Origin: Gudongella sp046224405
GTDB taxonomy: Bacteria; Bacillota; Clostridia; Tissierellales; Tissierellaceae
NCBI RefSeq assembly: GCF_046224405.1
Contig: NZ_JBJXRK010000001.1
Span: 62,001 to 126,000, forward strand
Reading direction: 5' to 3'
Length of the DNA stretch: 64,000 bases
Part shown: positions 33,672 through 42,025 of the stretch, one piece after another
Layout: each line of letters opens with the position of its first letter
Position numbering within the stretch: position 1 is the first letter of the stretch
Position numbers and translations under genes: made by a program
Notes under the pieces: generated by a model
The model's database searches: none
Seen by the model: the letters and a program-made list of their open reading frames with translations, nothing else
Told to the model about the DNA's origin: nothing

Positions 33672-33751
33672 TAATCAAATTGACATAACCAAATTGATAA
33701 CTTCTAATTCAAATCCCTAATCTATATACTATGTGAGGATTCTGAACAAAA

Positions 33752-33787
33752 GTAAAAACCCACAACTCTACTCTAGAGTCATGGGCT
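33752..33787 (-). terminator. Terminator after the serine recombinase operon
   Basis: CCCA..ACTCTA / TAGAGT..TGGG inverted repeat (33759-33785) followed on the minus strand by GGTTTTTAC. It is the last transcription signal of the prophage before the chromosome. Confidence 0.75.
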
Positions 33788-33802
33788 ATTGGGGTCCGTT
33801 TT

Positions 33803-35365
33803 TCATACTTCTATCTCAATGCCAGATTTAAAGCTTATCACAAAGTGCTCTTCGTACACCGTGACGTTTTGGATCAGTTTCCTTACTAAAGTATCATCAT
33901 AGAGTAGAGTTCGATATTTGTTCTTGCGGATGAATCCTATCAGCTCACCTATCCTCTCATTCTCTCCACTTAAGGATGCATCTTCCACAAGGAGGCTCTG
34001 TCGCTCTTCACGGAGCTTATCAATCTCATCAGCTAAGAATTCGTAATCCTTTCCTTTGTTGGCGAGGTTGATTACTTCTTTCTGCTTTTCTTCAAGCAAG
34101 GTGTTTATCTCTGAGATCTTGTACTCTGTGGTGTCGCCAATTACTGCATGGATGTTTTCTTCCAAGGTTCTTATTATGTTGTCCCCACCGGCAAGGAGCT
34201 TATTTATTGCCGTCATAACCGCATCATATAAATCACCTTCTTTTACAGTTCGGTTCCTGCAGACTTCGGGACCTTGCTCGATTCTTGTGACGCATCGCCA
34301 AACAAACTCTTTTCTACCGCGTATATTCCAATAGACCCGTCTGTAAATATCCCCGCATTCCCCGCAAAAAGTTATGGTGCTCAAGGCATATTTGCTGCTG
34401 TAAATTCTTTTATTCTTCTCTGTACCCGTGTAAATATTATTCCTGCGATGAAGTTCCTCCTGCGCCTGTAAAAATAGTTCCTTTGGGATAATCGCCTCAT
34501 GGCTATTTTCAACGTAATACTGTGGGACATGACCTTCATTCTTGACTCTTTTCTTTGTAAGAAAATCTACGGTGAAGGTCTTCTGTAAAAGGGCATCACC
34601 GATATATTTTTCGTTCAAGAGAATTTTCTTTATGGTTTCCGGTCGCCACCTTGGTTTTCCGGCAGCTGTTAAAATACCGTCCTCCTCAAGATCCCTACCA
34701 ATGCCCGCCAGGCTTTTGCCCTCAAGGTATTCTCTGTAAATGCGCTTTATGATTTCAGCCTCTTCAGGAACAATGACCAAGTTGCCTTCATCATCTTTTG
34801 TGTACCCCATAAAACGATTGTGGTTGACCTGAACTTTCCCCTGTTGATATCGATATTGAAGTCCAAGCTTTACATTTTGGCTGAGCGACTGGCTTTCTTG
34901 CTGTGCGAGGGATGCCATAATGGTAAGCAGCACCTCCCCCTTGGCATCCATTGTGTTGATGTTCTCCTTCTCGAAAAACACTGAAATGTTCTTATCCTTG
35001 AGCTGTCTAATGTATTTTAGGCAATCCAGAGTGTTACGGGCAAATCGACTGATGGATTTTGTAATAACCAGATCGATGTTCCCCTCCATGCACTCCTCAA
35101 TCATGCGATTGAACTCTTCTCGTTTTTTCGTGTTAGTGCCTGAAATACCGTCATCTGCAAATATGCCTGCAAACTCCCATTCAGCATTTTTCTTTATAAA
35201 TTCGGTGTAATGAGCAACCTGCACCTCATAGCTGGAGTTCTGCTCTTCCGTTTCTGTAGAAACGCGGCAATAAGCAGCAACACGAAGTTTCTTTACTTTT
35301 TCTTTTGCAGCGGTACTTCCGACCCTTTTTCGTGCTGGAATTACAGTTATATTTTTCTCTGCCAA
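33803..35365 (-). CDS. Large serine recombinase (site-specific, likely integrase)
   Basis: A protein of 520 residues. The resolvase domain begins LRVAAYCRVSTETEEQ, with the catalytic Ser in YCRVST and the GISGTNTKKREEFNRM and ITKSISRFARNT blocks (Arg residues of the active site). A recombinase domain follows (about 170-280), then a zinc ribbon (ITFCGECGDIYRR, with later C-V-T-R and V-C-R-N) and a coiled coil near 390-480. It starts with TTG at 35365, with GCGAGG upstream. It is the last gene before the junction, the position of the integrase in such phages. The three recombinase frames abut. Confidence 0.92.
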   Translation of the reverse strand: MAEKNITVIPARKRVGSTAAKEKVKKLRVAAYCRVSTETEEQNSSYEVQVAHYTEFIKKNAEWEFAGIFADDGISGTNTKKREEFNRMIEECMEGNIDLVITKSISRFARNTLDCLKYIRQLKDKNISVFFEKENINTMDAKGEVLLTIMASLAQQESQSLSQNVKLGLQYRYQQGKVQVNHNRFMGYTKDDEGNLVIVPEEAEIIKRIYREYLEGKSLAGIGRDLEEDGILTAAGKPRWRPETIKKILLNEKYIGDALLQKTFTVDFLTKKRVKNEGHVPQYYVENSHEAIIPKELFLQAQEELHRRNNIYTGTEKNKRIYSSKYALSTITFCGECGDIYRRVYWNIRGRKEFVWRCVTRIEQGPEVCRNRTVKEGDLYDAVMTAINKLLAGGDNIIRTLEENIHAVIGDTTEYKISEINTLLEEKQKEVINLANKGKDYEFLADEIDKLREERQSLLVEDASLSGENERIGELIGFIRKNKYRTLLYDDTLVRKLIQNVTVYEEHFVISFKSGIEIEV

Positions 35366-35366
35366 T

Positions 35367-35783
35367 TTAAACCTCGCTTTCTATCAGACTATACAGGTAC
35401 TCAGCTCGCATTACTGGATCATCTGGAAGCTTGTTATTTGCTTTTTTCATCTTGAATCTTTCAATTGGCGATGGAGCAGTAAACGCAGCAAGTTCTACAA
35501 TTCGCCCTAAGTCCTTAGCGCGTTTTTCTCTAACTTCCTCAGCCCTATAAAAGGTTTCTTCGTCGATGATCGCTGGGTACACATCATTCCCGAGATATTG
35601 AATATTTTTCAGAATAAGCCCCATTGATGAATGTGTCTTTTCAATCCCCGCCTGCTCACCGGCTACAGCTAAGGAAAGCCCTGAAATGTATTTTTCAAAG
35701 AATATTCTAACCTGATTAGCTTTCTCTTCATTAACAGTAACGACGCCTTCTATCACCTCGTATCCATAAGGTATATAAGCCAT
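35367..35783 (-). CDS. Short recombinase-associated protein (recombinase-domain only)
   Basis: A protein of 138 residues. AYIPYGYEVIEGVVTVNEEK followed by NQVRIFFEKYISGLSLAVAG is the recombinase-domain helical pattern found in the middle of large serine recombinases, here without the resolvase domain or the catalytic Ser. Proteins of this size sit between two full recombinases in many clostridial elements, so it may be an accessory factor. It begins one base after the stop of the upstream recombinase and ends one base before the start of the next. Confidence 0.75.
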   Translation of the reverse strand: MAYIPYGYEVIEGVVTVNEEKANQVRIFFEKYISGLSLAVAGEQAGIEKTHSSMGLILKNIQYLGNDVYPAIIDEETFYRAEEVREKRAKDLGRIVELAAFTAPSPIERFKMKKANNKLPDDPVMRAEYLYSLIESEV

Positions 35784-37343
35784 TTATCTCACCACCTCCT
35801 CTTTCAGGGAAAGTCCACATTTCATCTTAAATGTCAGTTCATCCCTTGTATTTACTATGATGTTCTGAACATATTTTTCAAATGCTTCTTCAGTATACTC
35901 ACCAATAAAGTCCTGTTCCGCCACATAATCTAGAAGCGACTTCACTTCATCTGCTTGTGATGTACCGTCTGTAAATGCCATGACCAAATTTGTTTTTTCT
36001 GTAGTCAGGCTATTTATTTCTCTATCCAAAACATTGCGTTCTTTCCTAAATAGCGCTGGTTCAAGAAAACCCTTTGTCATCAATCCGACTAGAGTATTAC
36101 GCTCTTCTGTCAATTGCTCTAATCTATTATCTATTGCATTAATTCTCTCCAGATCACTTTTTTCGTCTATTTGACTTATAGCCTTATATAACGGTTCTAA
36201 TATGATCTTTCTACTAAAGGCAAGCTTATTCAGCATTGTTGCGTAGGTTGCCTTTAGCTCTCCATCACGCAGAAACAGCATAGAACAGCTATTTTTATCT
36301 TCAATATGCCCTATGCAGCTCCAGGCGATATAACTTCTGCCAGCAGAGTAGTTTGTTTTTCTCCTAAACGTGGACCCACACTCTCCACAGATGATTTTGC
36401 CGCTTAATACATATCTATTTTGATAAACATTTTTGTTAACAGTTTTGCTCTTCGCTCTTTGTGTTATCAGCTTTTGTGCCTTAGAAAACACTTCTCTGCT
36501 GACGATCGGCTCGTGATGATTCTTGCAGTAAAATTGGTCTTTCTCACCTTTATTAGGTCGTCGATTGTAGTTGTTATCCGTGTAAGTCTTTTGGAAAAGC
36601 GCATCCCCTTTGTATTTTTCATTTCGGAGCATATCAATCACTGTTCCTGTGCTCCAATGATTACCTCTTCTTGCAGGAATCTTGTCCCTGTTAAGGCCCT
36701 TTGCAATAACACTGCCGCCTTTGCCTGCAAGGCACTCTGAAAAAATGCGTTTAACTATTTCTGCTTCTTCTGGAACAATAACCATCTCACCATTTACATT
36801 GGCATAGCCATAAGGTGGACTGCCAATAATGTAGTTTCCATTTTGAAATCTTTTGTTGATGGACCATGTGGTGTTTTGAGAAATCGATGCAGACTCTTCT
36901 GCGGCAAACCCGGATAAAATAGAAAGCATCAATTCACTTTCCATGTCACCCGTATTCAGATTTTCTTTCTCGAAATAAATGAAGACACCGATATTTAAGA
37001 GCTGCCTTACCAGTTCTAAGCAATCCGTGGTATTACGTGCAAAACGGCTGATGGATTTGGTGATAATAAAATCAATCCGATCATTTTCACAATCACGAAT
37101 CATGCGGAGAAGTTCAGGCCTTTTTTCCTTCTTGGTCCCTGATATCCCTTCGTCATAATAAAGCCCTGCAAATTCCCATTCTGGATTGGATTTAATGTAT
37201 TTTTCATAGTGTTCCCGCTGGGCTTTAAGGCTTACCATCTGTTCATCACTATCTGTTGAAACCCTGGCATAAGCCGCCACTCGAAGTTTAATATTTGATG
37301 ATTGTGATTTGGATATTTCATCAATTTTCGTTATCTTTTTCAT
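35784..37343 (-). CDS. Large serine recombinase
   Basis: A protein of 519 residues, the same architecture as the neighbour: catalytic LRVAAYARVSTDSDEQ, YYDEGISGTKKEKRPELL, ITKSISRFARNTTDCLELV, a recombinase domain, the zinc-ribbon Cys pairs (IICGECGSTFRR and AWSCIGHI) and a C-terminal coiled coil. It is the first recombinase of the three-gene run, and a shared early-type promoter box sits at 37366-37401. Two catalytic serine recombinases plus the short protein may be needed for integration and excision, or may act on different sites. Confidence 0.92.
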   Translation of the reverse strand: MKKITKIDEISKSQSSNIKLRVAAYARVSTDSDEQMVSLKAQREHYEKYIKSNPEWEFAGLYYDEGISGTKKEKRPELLRMIRDCENDRIDFIITKSISRFARNTTDCLELVRQLLNIGVFIYFEKENLNTGDMESELMLSILSGFAAEESASISQNTTWSINKRFQNGNYIIGSPPYGYANVNGEMVIVPEEAEIVKRIFSECLAGKGGSVIAKGLNRDKIPARRGNHWSTGTVIDMLRNEKYKGDALFQKTYTDNNYNRRPNKGEKDQFYCKNHHEPIVSREVFSKAQKLITQRAKSKTVNKNVYQNRYVLSGKIICGECGSTFRRKTNYSAGRSYIAWSCIGHIEDKNSCSMLFLRDGELKATYATMLNKLAFSRKIILEPLYKAISQIDEKSDLERINAIDNRLEQLTEERNTLVGLMTKGFLEPALFRKERNVLDREINSLTTEKTNLVMAFTDGTSQADEVKSLLDYVAEQDFIGEYTEEAFEKYVQNIIVNTRDELTFKMKCGLSLKEEVVR

Positions 37344-37365
37344 TGTCTCACCTCGCTTTCGTTCA

Positions 37366-37401
37366 TTACATATATCACTCTAAAAGCCACTAATAGCAAG
37401 T
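37366..37401 (-). promoter_or_regulatory. Shared phage promoter box, copy A (recombinase operon)
   Basis: On the minus strand CTTGCTATTA, 7 variable bases, then TTTAGAGTGATATATGTAA. TTGCTA and GATATA are 17 bases apart. Almost the same box recurs at 61060 and 62379. The distance to the recombinase start at 37343 fits a promoter. Confidence 0.65.
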
Positions 37402-37404
37402 GAT

Positions 37405-37620
37405 TTAGGACATAATGTCGGCCAACTTTGGTGAGAATTTCTGTCGGTTTAACGCTGATATTTTGTGTAGTTCATCCTCTGTAATCTTGCCCTCTTTATG
37501 GAGCATTTTGATAATGCTCTCTGCTATATAAAAGTCATATTCTCTCTGTAACTGTTCTTCCGTCATAGCTTCTGTTTCACCCTTGATCGGGCAGCCATCC
37601 TTTACTTCAATAATCTTCAT
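37405..37620 (-). CDS. SHOCT-type short helical protein
   Basis: A protein of 71 residues. After KDGCPIKGETEAMTEEQLQR the rest (YDFYIAESIIKMLHKEGKIT, then EDELHKISALNRQKFSPKLA) is the helical pattern of SHOCT-like proteins commonly encoded just before recombinases in clostridial prophages. The ATG at 37620 has AGGAGGTG 7 bases upstream; the frame extends 11 codons further, through a leader motif shared with 41921-41960, so I keep the later start. Function unknown. Confidence 0.7.
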   Translation of the reverse strand: MKIIEVKDGCPIKGETEAMTEEQLQREYDFYIAESIIKMLHKEGKITEDELHKISALNRQKFSPKLADIMS

Positions 37621-37630
37621 AAAAAAACAC

Positions 37631-37670
37631 CTCCTACCTGGTAGCCACGGCAAGAGGTGAAATCTGATTG
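37631..37670 (-). repeat. Leader motif, copy 1 (CTACC-T-GGTAG dyad)
   Basis: CTACCTGGTAGCCA followed by a variable part and GAAATCTGA on the plus strand. The same 40-base design recurs at 41921-41960. The CTACC/GGTAG dyad could be an operator. Confidence 0.45.
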
Positions 37671-37675
37671 TTTAA

Positions 37676-39616
37676 CTAATCTTTCTTATAAAATTCGCAT
37701 TCATAACCATCGGCATCAAGGATGAGTCCCTTCGCCCAAGGAGGGACTTTACTCATCTGCTGACATACCCTATCACGTGACATACTGGGATCGGCTTCAA
37801 TAATAACTTCATCATGCACATGAGCCACAATGCGGTAAGAGCTTAGGGTCTGCATGGCAACCATCAAAATATCACGAGAGATTGCTTGGACAATATTTTC
37901 CACAAATTTAGGTCCATAACTTTCAAGTCGATCCCATTTCTTTGTAGCACCGATGCCTTCGTAAGTGACTGATTCACCACCGAAGATGTTTTCACCCATC
38001 TGAGGTTTAACATACGCAAGCTGCCTGCCAGAAGGAAGAATGATAAAGAGCATTCCACTCCTGTAGTAAAACTTAATGTTTTGTGTTTCTTGAGGCCTTT
38101 TCACCTTGATGCATTTCTTAGCTGCTCTATCCACATCCCACCAGAATTTTACGATGTATGGATTGGCCTGCCTCCAGGCATTCACAAGTGGCTTCAGTTC
38201 TTCTTCTGTAAGTCCCATTTCAAGCGCTCCCATCGCTTTTAGAGCACCCACTGATCCACCATATCCAAGGGCCAGCTCTGCAATTTTACCTTTCTGCCTT
38301 AAATGACCGTTCACACCATGCTTTTCTACAGGGACATTAAACATCTGTGATGCGGATGCACAATAAATATCTCCGCCACTTGCGAATACTTCATTTCTCC
38401 ATTCTTCGCCCGCAAGCCATGACAGGACCCGAGCCTCAATGGCAGAAAAGTCGGCAACAATAAACTTACAGCCATCTTTTGGTATAAAAGCTGTGCGGAT
38501 AAGCTGTGAAAGCGTATCTGGTATATCTTCATAGAGCAATTCAAGGGCTTCAAAATTACCACTTTTTACTATGCCTCGAGCCTCTTTTAAATCCGATATA
38601 TGATTTTGCGGTAGGTTCTGCAATTGCACAAGCCTTCCAGCAAAGCGACCGGTCCTGTTAGCACCGTAGAATTGAAACATTCCTCTGGCCCTTGAGTCTT
38701 CACACACTGCATTCTCCATTGCTGTGTATTTCTTTACGGATGACTTTGCCAGTTGCTGACGGAGCTTAAGCACCTCAGCCAAATGCTCCGGTGCATCATT
38801 CAATAGCTCAGCTACGGCCTTTTTACCGAGGGTGTCTGTTTCTAGACCATTTTCAGAAAGCCAGTCCTTCATCTGCTGAACTGAGTTTGGATTATCAAGT
38901 TCGGTTATTTCCTGCATCTGATTCATCAGCTTGGTGCGGGAAATTTCATCTATAGCGATGGCATGTTTTACAAAGTCCATATCTACCTTGATGCCGCGAT
39001 CATTGATTTCCTGGTCAAGATGGTACTCACTCCATATTTCATCCGGTAAAGGAAACTTACGAAGTCTTTGTTGGATCTGTATTTCCGCTTCAACATCTCG
39101 CTTGTTATACTCCTTAAACCTCTGCCACTTCTCTTCATCATCACTTGGTAGATTACGAGTCCTACCAACATTTGTTTTGGTAGGTGTGCATGGTACACAA
39201 AAATATCTAATAAGGTCTTTACCTTCTATAAGCTTTTGTTTTTCAAGGCCTAGAACCGCGCCAACACCTACTAGGGATAATGGAAGCCCCATATAGGCAG
39301 ACCATACCATTGAGCATTTCCATGATGATGGACTTAGATATTCTCCATACGGATAACCAAGATATCTGGATAGGCAGACGCGCTCAAACTGAGCATTAAA
39401 CGCCCACTTGGTTACCTCTTCATCTGTTAAGGCATCCAGTATCTTTTGTGGGATCCTTTCCCCTTTTGCAAGATCAACCACTGTAACCTCCCCGCCATCA
39501 ATAGAATATCCAAAGAGCAGTATTTCAAAATCATCTGCCTCTACATAACTGTAAACACCACTCTTTTGTAAATTGACAGATGAATATGTTTCTATATCGA
39601 TTTCAAGATTCTTCAT
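37676..39616 (-). CDS. Phage DNA polymerase, family A with 3'-5' exonuclease
   Basis: A protein of 646 residues. NLEIDIETYS is the exo I motif (Asp and Glu at residues 7 and 9), AFNAQFERVCLSR and EYNKRDVEAEI give exo II and III. The polymerase domain follows, with VADFSAIEARVLSWLAGE (motif A), the nucleotide-binding helix with IAELALGYGGSVG (motif B region), and VAHVHDEVII with E (motif C His-Asp-Glu). GGAGGCATGCT precedes the ATG. It would replicate the phage genome; a primase or helicase is not seen in this window. Confidence 0.92.
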   Translation of the reverse strand: MKNLEIDIETYSSVNLQKSGVYSYVEADDFEILLFGYSIDGGEVTVVDLAKGERIPQKILDALTDEEVTKWAFNAQFERVCLSRYLGYPYGEYLSPSSWKCSMVWSAYMGLPLSLVGVGAVLGLEKQKLIEGKDLIRYFCVPCTPTKTNVGRTRNLPSDDEEKWQRFKEYNKRDVEAEIQIQQRLRKFPLPDEIWSEYHLDQEINDRGIKVDMDFVKHAIAIDEISRTKLMNQMQEITELDNPNSVQQMKDWLSENGLETDTLGKKAVAELLNDAPEHLAEVLKLRQQLAKSSVKKYTAMENAVCEDSRARGMFQFYGANRTGRFAGRLVQLQNLPQNHISDLKEARGIVKSGNFEALELLYEDIPDTLSQLIRTAFIPKDGCKFIVADFSAIEARVLSWLAGEEWRNEVFASGGDIYCASASQMFNVPVEKHGVNGHLRQKGKIAELALGYGGSVGALKAMGALEMGLTEEELKPLVNAWRQANPYIVKFWWDVDRAAKKCIKVKRPQETQNIKFYYRSGMLFIILPSGRQLAYVKPQMGENIFGGESVTYEGIGATKKWDRLESYGPKFVENIVQAISRDILMVAMQTLSSYRIVAHVHDEVIIEADPSMSRDRVCQQMSKVPPWAKGLILDADGYECEFYKKD

Positions 39617-39686
39617 AGCATGCCTCCATTCCTAAAAAATAGGTGGCAGAGGAAATACCCCCACCACCTTCAAATGGCCATTTCTA

Positions 39687-40238
39687 TTAGGCAAGGAAGT
39701 CGTCCTCTGCAAAAGTAGTAAAGTCATCTGCTGCTGAGCTCTTTCCACCAAGAGGCTCGCCATCTTTAATCTTTTGAATGTTGCCAAGTCCGCAAGCCAC
39801 ACCCTTATTTCCGTTGGAATTGAATGCGAAAAAATTCAGAGAAACCCTGGCATAACAACCACTGTACACCTCACCACGATCCATGATTGGCTTTACGCTC
39901 TTGTCCACAATCTGTGGAGGGGTTTTACTGTTGGCATTGATAAAATAATGCCCTTTATATGCCTCGTCATCGCGCTCCACATCCCCATCACGCAGAGGAA
40001 TTTTTATGGCAGCCTTGTTGGGCTTCTTACCACCAAACTTAGAGATGCCTTCTTCAATAGCTGCATCAATGGCGGCATTTACTGCGTTAATGGTTTCCGT
40101 ATCGTCCTTTGGAATGAGTACGGATACGCTGTATTTTTCAGCACCACCGTTGACGGAAACCGGCTCCCAGCCGTGGAAGTAAGAAAGTCTTGTGTTCACA
40201 CCTGTAATAACCTTAGTTCTATTCGTATTGTTTTTCAT
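39687..40238 (-). CDS. DUF2815 single-stranded DNA-binding-like protein
   Basis: A protein of 183 residues. TKVITGVNTRLSYFHGWEPV and YSVSVLIPKDDTETI are typical of DUF2815, an OB-fold-like protein associated with phage replication and thought to bind single-stranded DNA. The C terminus is acidic (DDFTTFAEDDFLA), as in SSB proteins that recruit partners. The ATG at 40238 has GGAGG 10 bases upstream; a TTG 3 codons earlier is less likely. It lies between DUF2800 and the polymerase genes, with 5 bases after the DUF2800 stop. Confidence 0.87.
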   Translation of the reverse strand: MKNNTNRTKVITGVNTRLSYFHGWEPVSVNGGAEKYSVSVLIPKDDTETINAVNAAIDAAIEEGISKFGGKKPNKAAIKIPLRDGDVERDDEAYKGHYFINANSKTPPQIVDKSVKPIMDRGEVYSGCYARVSLNFFAFNSNGNKGVACGLGNIQKIKDGEPLGGKSSAADDFTTFAEDDFLA

Positions 40239-40243
40239 AATGA

Positions 40244-41380
40244 TCAATCCTCCATAATTTCATTAAACTCGTTTTTTGCGTTCGTTACGTTCATAGCCAC
40301 TCTTTTATCTGAGCTAGGAACAAGCGTTGGCTTTCCCGGTGGTTTGATTATGAGGCCACTGAGTATTTCCTCAAAGTTGGTTTTACCCATCAGTTTTTGC
40401 ATCTCCGTCAAAGGAATAAGGCTCTTACGGTAAATGTCCTTATATCCACTTTCTACAGCTTTTTCTGCTACAGCATCTTCATCTTTGTACTTGCGAACTG
40501 AGCGACCTTCCACAACTTTAAAGCCACTCCACTCTTTCCCGTGGTTAACTGCCGCATCTGTCGCATAAGCAGTTATTTCATTGGCCCACTTCGTAAGATC
40601 AGGAAGAATCATTAGAATTTCCTCAATCTCACTATCTGTTAGTAGTGGTGGCATCTTAAACTCCTTCTGGGCCAGTTTGAGCTTTTCATCAGCCCTTGCA
40701 CGGCATCTGGTTGACGCTCTGCAGAAAGTACACCATGGGCCAGGAATATATTCACCTTCACCTTGATAGGCTTTTGCAGCCTTTGGTTTTAGTTCCTCTT
40801 CTGCCCAGGCTTTCAGTTCTTCTACCGGGACAGTCCAGGTGCTGACATTTTCTCTTCGTGGCTGGAATATTGTCATGGATACTTCCTTGATGTCATAAAG
40901 ACTGTCATAAATCTCAAGAGCACCTAGTGCATACAGTTTCATCTGCGGATTGTTCTCCGCCTCCACAACCACGCCGATTCCGTATTTGAAATCCACTATG
41001 TGAAGCCTTTCATCCGAGATGATTACACAATCTCCTGTCCCAAATCCATCTGGCACATAACAGGAGAAATCAAGACGTTGTTCAATTAGAACGATAGGAT
41101 CTGTACAGGACTTTCTTGCAAGTTCTACCTGCTCCATAATAAAGGCAACATAGTCATCTGTGCATTCTTCCATTTCATCTGAATCATACTCTGACACGGG
41201 CCTCTTACTTCTGATATGAAGTGCCTTTTTCAGTTTGTGTTCTGAGAGTTCATGTGCTGCAGTACCGGCTTTCGCTGCTTCTCCACTGGTATTTTCAAAC
41301 TCTAGTTCAAGCCTTGCAGACGGCAAACAATGAAGCCATCTGTGGGATGAAGATGCAGATAATATTGCGTGATTACCCAT
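40244..41380 (-). CDS. DUF2800 / PD-(D/E)XK-type phage nuclease
   Basis: A protein of 378 residues. The N terminus MGNHAILSASSSHRWLHCLP and KAGTAAHELSEHKL belong to the DUF2800 (RecB-like PD-(D/E)XK) family: GFGTGDCVIISD, then LHIVDFKYGIGVVVEAENNP supplies the Asp, and the Lys of the catalytic site. A C-terminal Cys cluster (WCTFCRASTRCRAR) may hold an iron-sulphur cluster, as in Cas4/AddB-type nucleases. It probably processes DNA ends in recombination or replication. The ATG at 41380 has GGAGG 9 bases before it. Confidence 0.85.
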   Translation of the reverse strand: MGNHAILSASSSHRWLHCLPSARLELEFENTSGEAAKAGTAAHELSEHKLKKALHIRSKRPVSEYDSDEMEECTDDYVAFIMEQVELARKSCTDPIVLIEQRLDFSCYVPDGFGTGDCVIISDERLHIVDFKYGIGVVVEAENNPQMKLYALGALEIYDSLYDIKEVSMTIFQPRRENVSTWTVPVEELKAWAEEELKPKAAKAYQGEGEYIPGPWCTFCRASTRCRARADEKLKLAQKEFKMPPLLTDSEIEEILMILPDLTKWANEITAYATDAAVNHGKEWSGFKVVEGRSVRKYKDEDAVAEKAVESGYKDIYRKSLIPLTEMQKLMGKTNFEEILSGLIIKPPGKPTLVPSSDKRVAMNVTNAKNEFNEIMED

Positions 41381-41696
41381 TGCCAAGAACCTCCGCATCT
41401 TTCAAGATGTCAGCATAGTATGCCTTGTCAACAGCACTCAATTTATCCGCACCATACTTACCGATAATCTCCCGCACTTCTGCAGTAAACCCAAGCTGGC
41501 TTTTTTCTGCAAGGACCATGCGCACTTTTTCAAGTGGGATCTCCGGCGATTTTGCTGTTTCTGTCTTTGTGGCAGTTTCTTCTTTAGGTACAGCATCACT
41601 TTCTGTCATTGCCTTACAAACCACTTCTATGCTGTCTGCAAGGCTTCGCATATCGTTTACCACATCAAGCAGTAGCTTTACTTTGCTCAAGTTCAT
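41373..41696 (-). CDS. Phage protein of unknown function
   Basis: A protein of 107 residues. The first half is helical and hydrophilic with a T/E/K-rich stretch (ATKTETAKSPEI); the second half (PLEKVRMVLAEKSQLGFTAE, VREIIGKYGADKLSAVDKA) is a compact helical pattern often found before DUF2800 in clostridial prophages. No enzyme motif is seen. AGGAGG lies only 2 bases before the ATG at 41696; a TTG two codons later has better spacing. Its 3' end overlaps the DUF2800 start by 8 bases. Confidence 0.6.
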   Translation of the reverse strand: MNLSKVKLLLDVVNDMRSLADSIEVVCKAMTESDAVPKEETATKTETAKSPEIPLEKVRMVLAEKSQLGFTAEVREIIGKYGADKLSAVDKAYYADILKDAEVLGNG

Positions 41697-41883
41697 CCCC
41701 TCCTTTCGTAGTCTCACAGATAGCAAGTTCCTCGACACTGTCTCCAGGAATCAGAATCGTTACACGCTGTTTATCTCCTAGGAGGAAACGTAGAAGGCGC
41801 TCCCTTACGGTGACATTACGGCAAGTAACGATTCCGCCTGTCTGTGGCATTTTGGAAACACTGATTTTTAAGTTGTGCTTCAT
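41665..41883 (-). CDS. Small phage protein, early region
   Basis: A protein of 72 residues with the sequence KISVSKMPQTGGIVTCRNVT followed by VRERLLRFLLGDKQRVTI, a beta-rich design I have seen in clostridial phage early regions without a known function. The ATG at 41883 has AGAGGTG upstream. It overlaps the next gene by 32 bases, suggesting coupled translation. The leader motif at 41921-41960 lies just before it. Confidence 0.6.
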   Translation of the reverse strand: MKHNLKISVSKMPQTGGIVTCRNVTVRERLLRFLLGDKQRVTILIPGDSVEELAICETTKGGDELEQSKATA

Positions 41884-41920
41884 ATCCATCACCTCTTTCT
41901 GAAGGGTCATTAATTGCTCC

Positions 41921-41960
41921 CCTCTATCTGGTAGCCATGAGATGAACGGAAATCTGACGG
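41921..41960 (-). repeat. Leader motif, copy 2
   Basis: Matches 37631-37670 at roughly 28 of 40 bases, best at CTGGTAGCCA and GAAATCTGA. It sits about 40 bases before the small phage gene, as copy 1 does before the SHOCT gene. Confidence 0.45.
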
Positions 41961-41971
41961 TTTTGTGAAAT

Positions 41972-42016
41972 AACAAAAAAATAATGCCCTCAGAAGTTTT
42001 TAATCCTCCAAGGGCA
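41972..42016 (-). terminator. Terminator after the amidase (end of the lysis genes)
   Basis: TGCCCT (41985-41990) and AGGGCA (42011-42016) form a stem with a longer interrupted part; on the minus strand ATTATTTTTTTG follows. It separates the late genes from the DUF2800/polymerase block. Confidence 0.7.
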
Positions 42017-42025
42017 AAGACTCAA

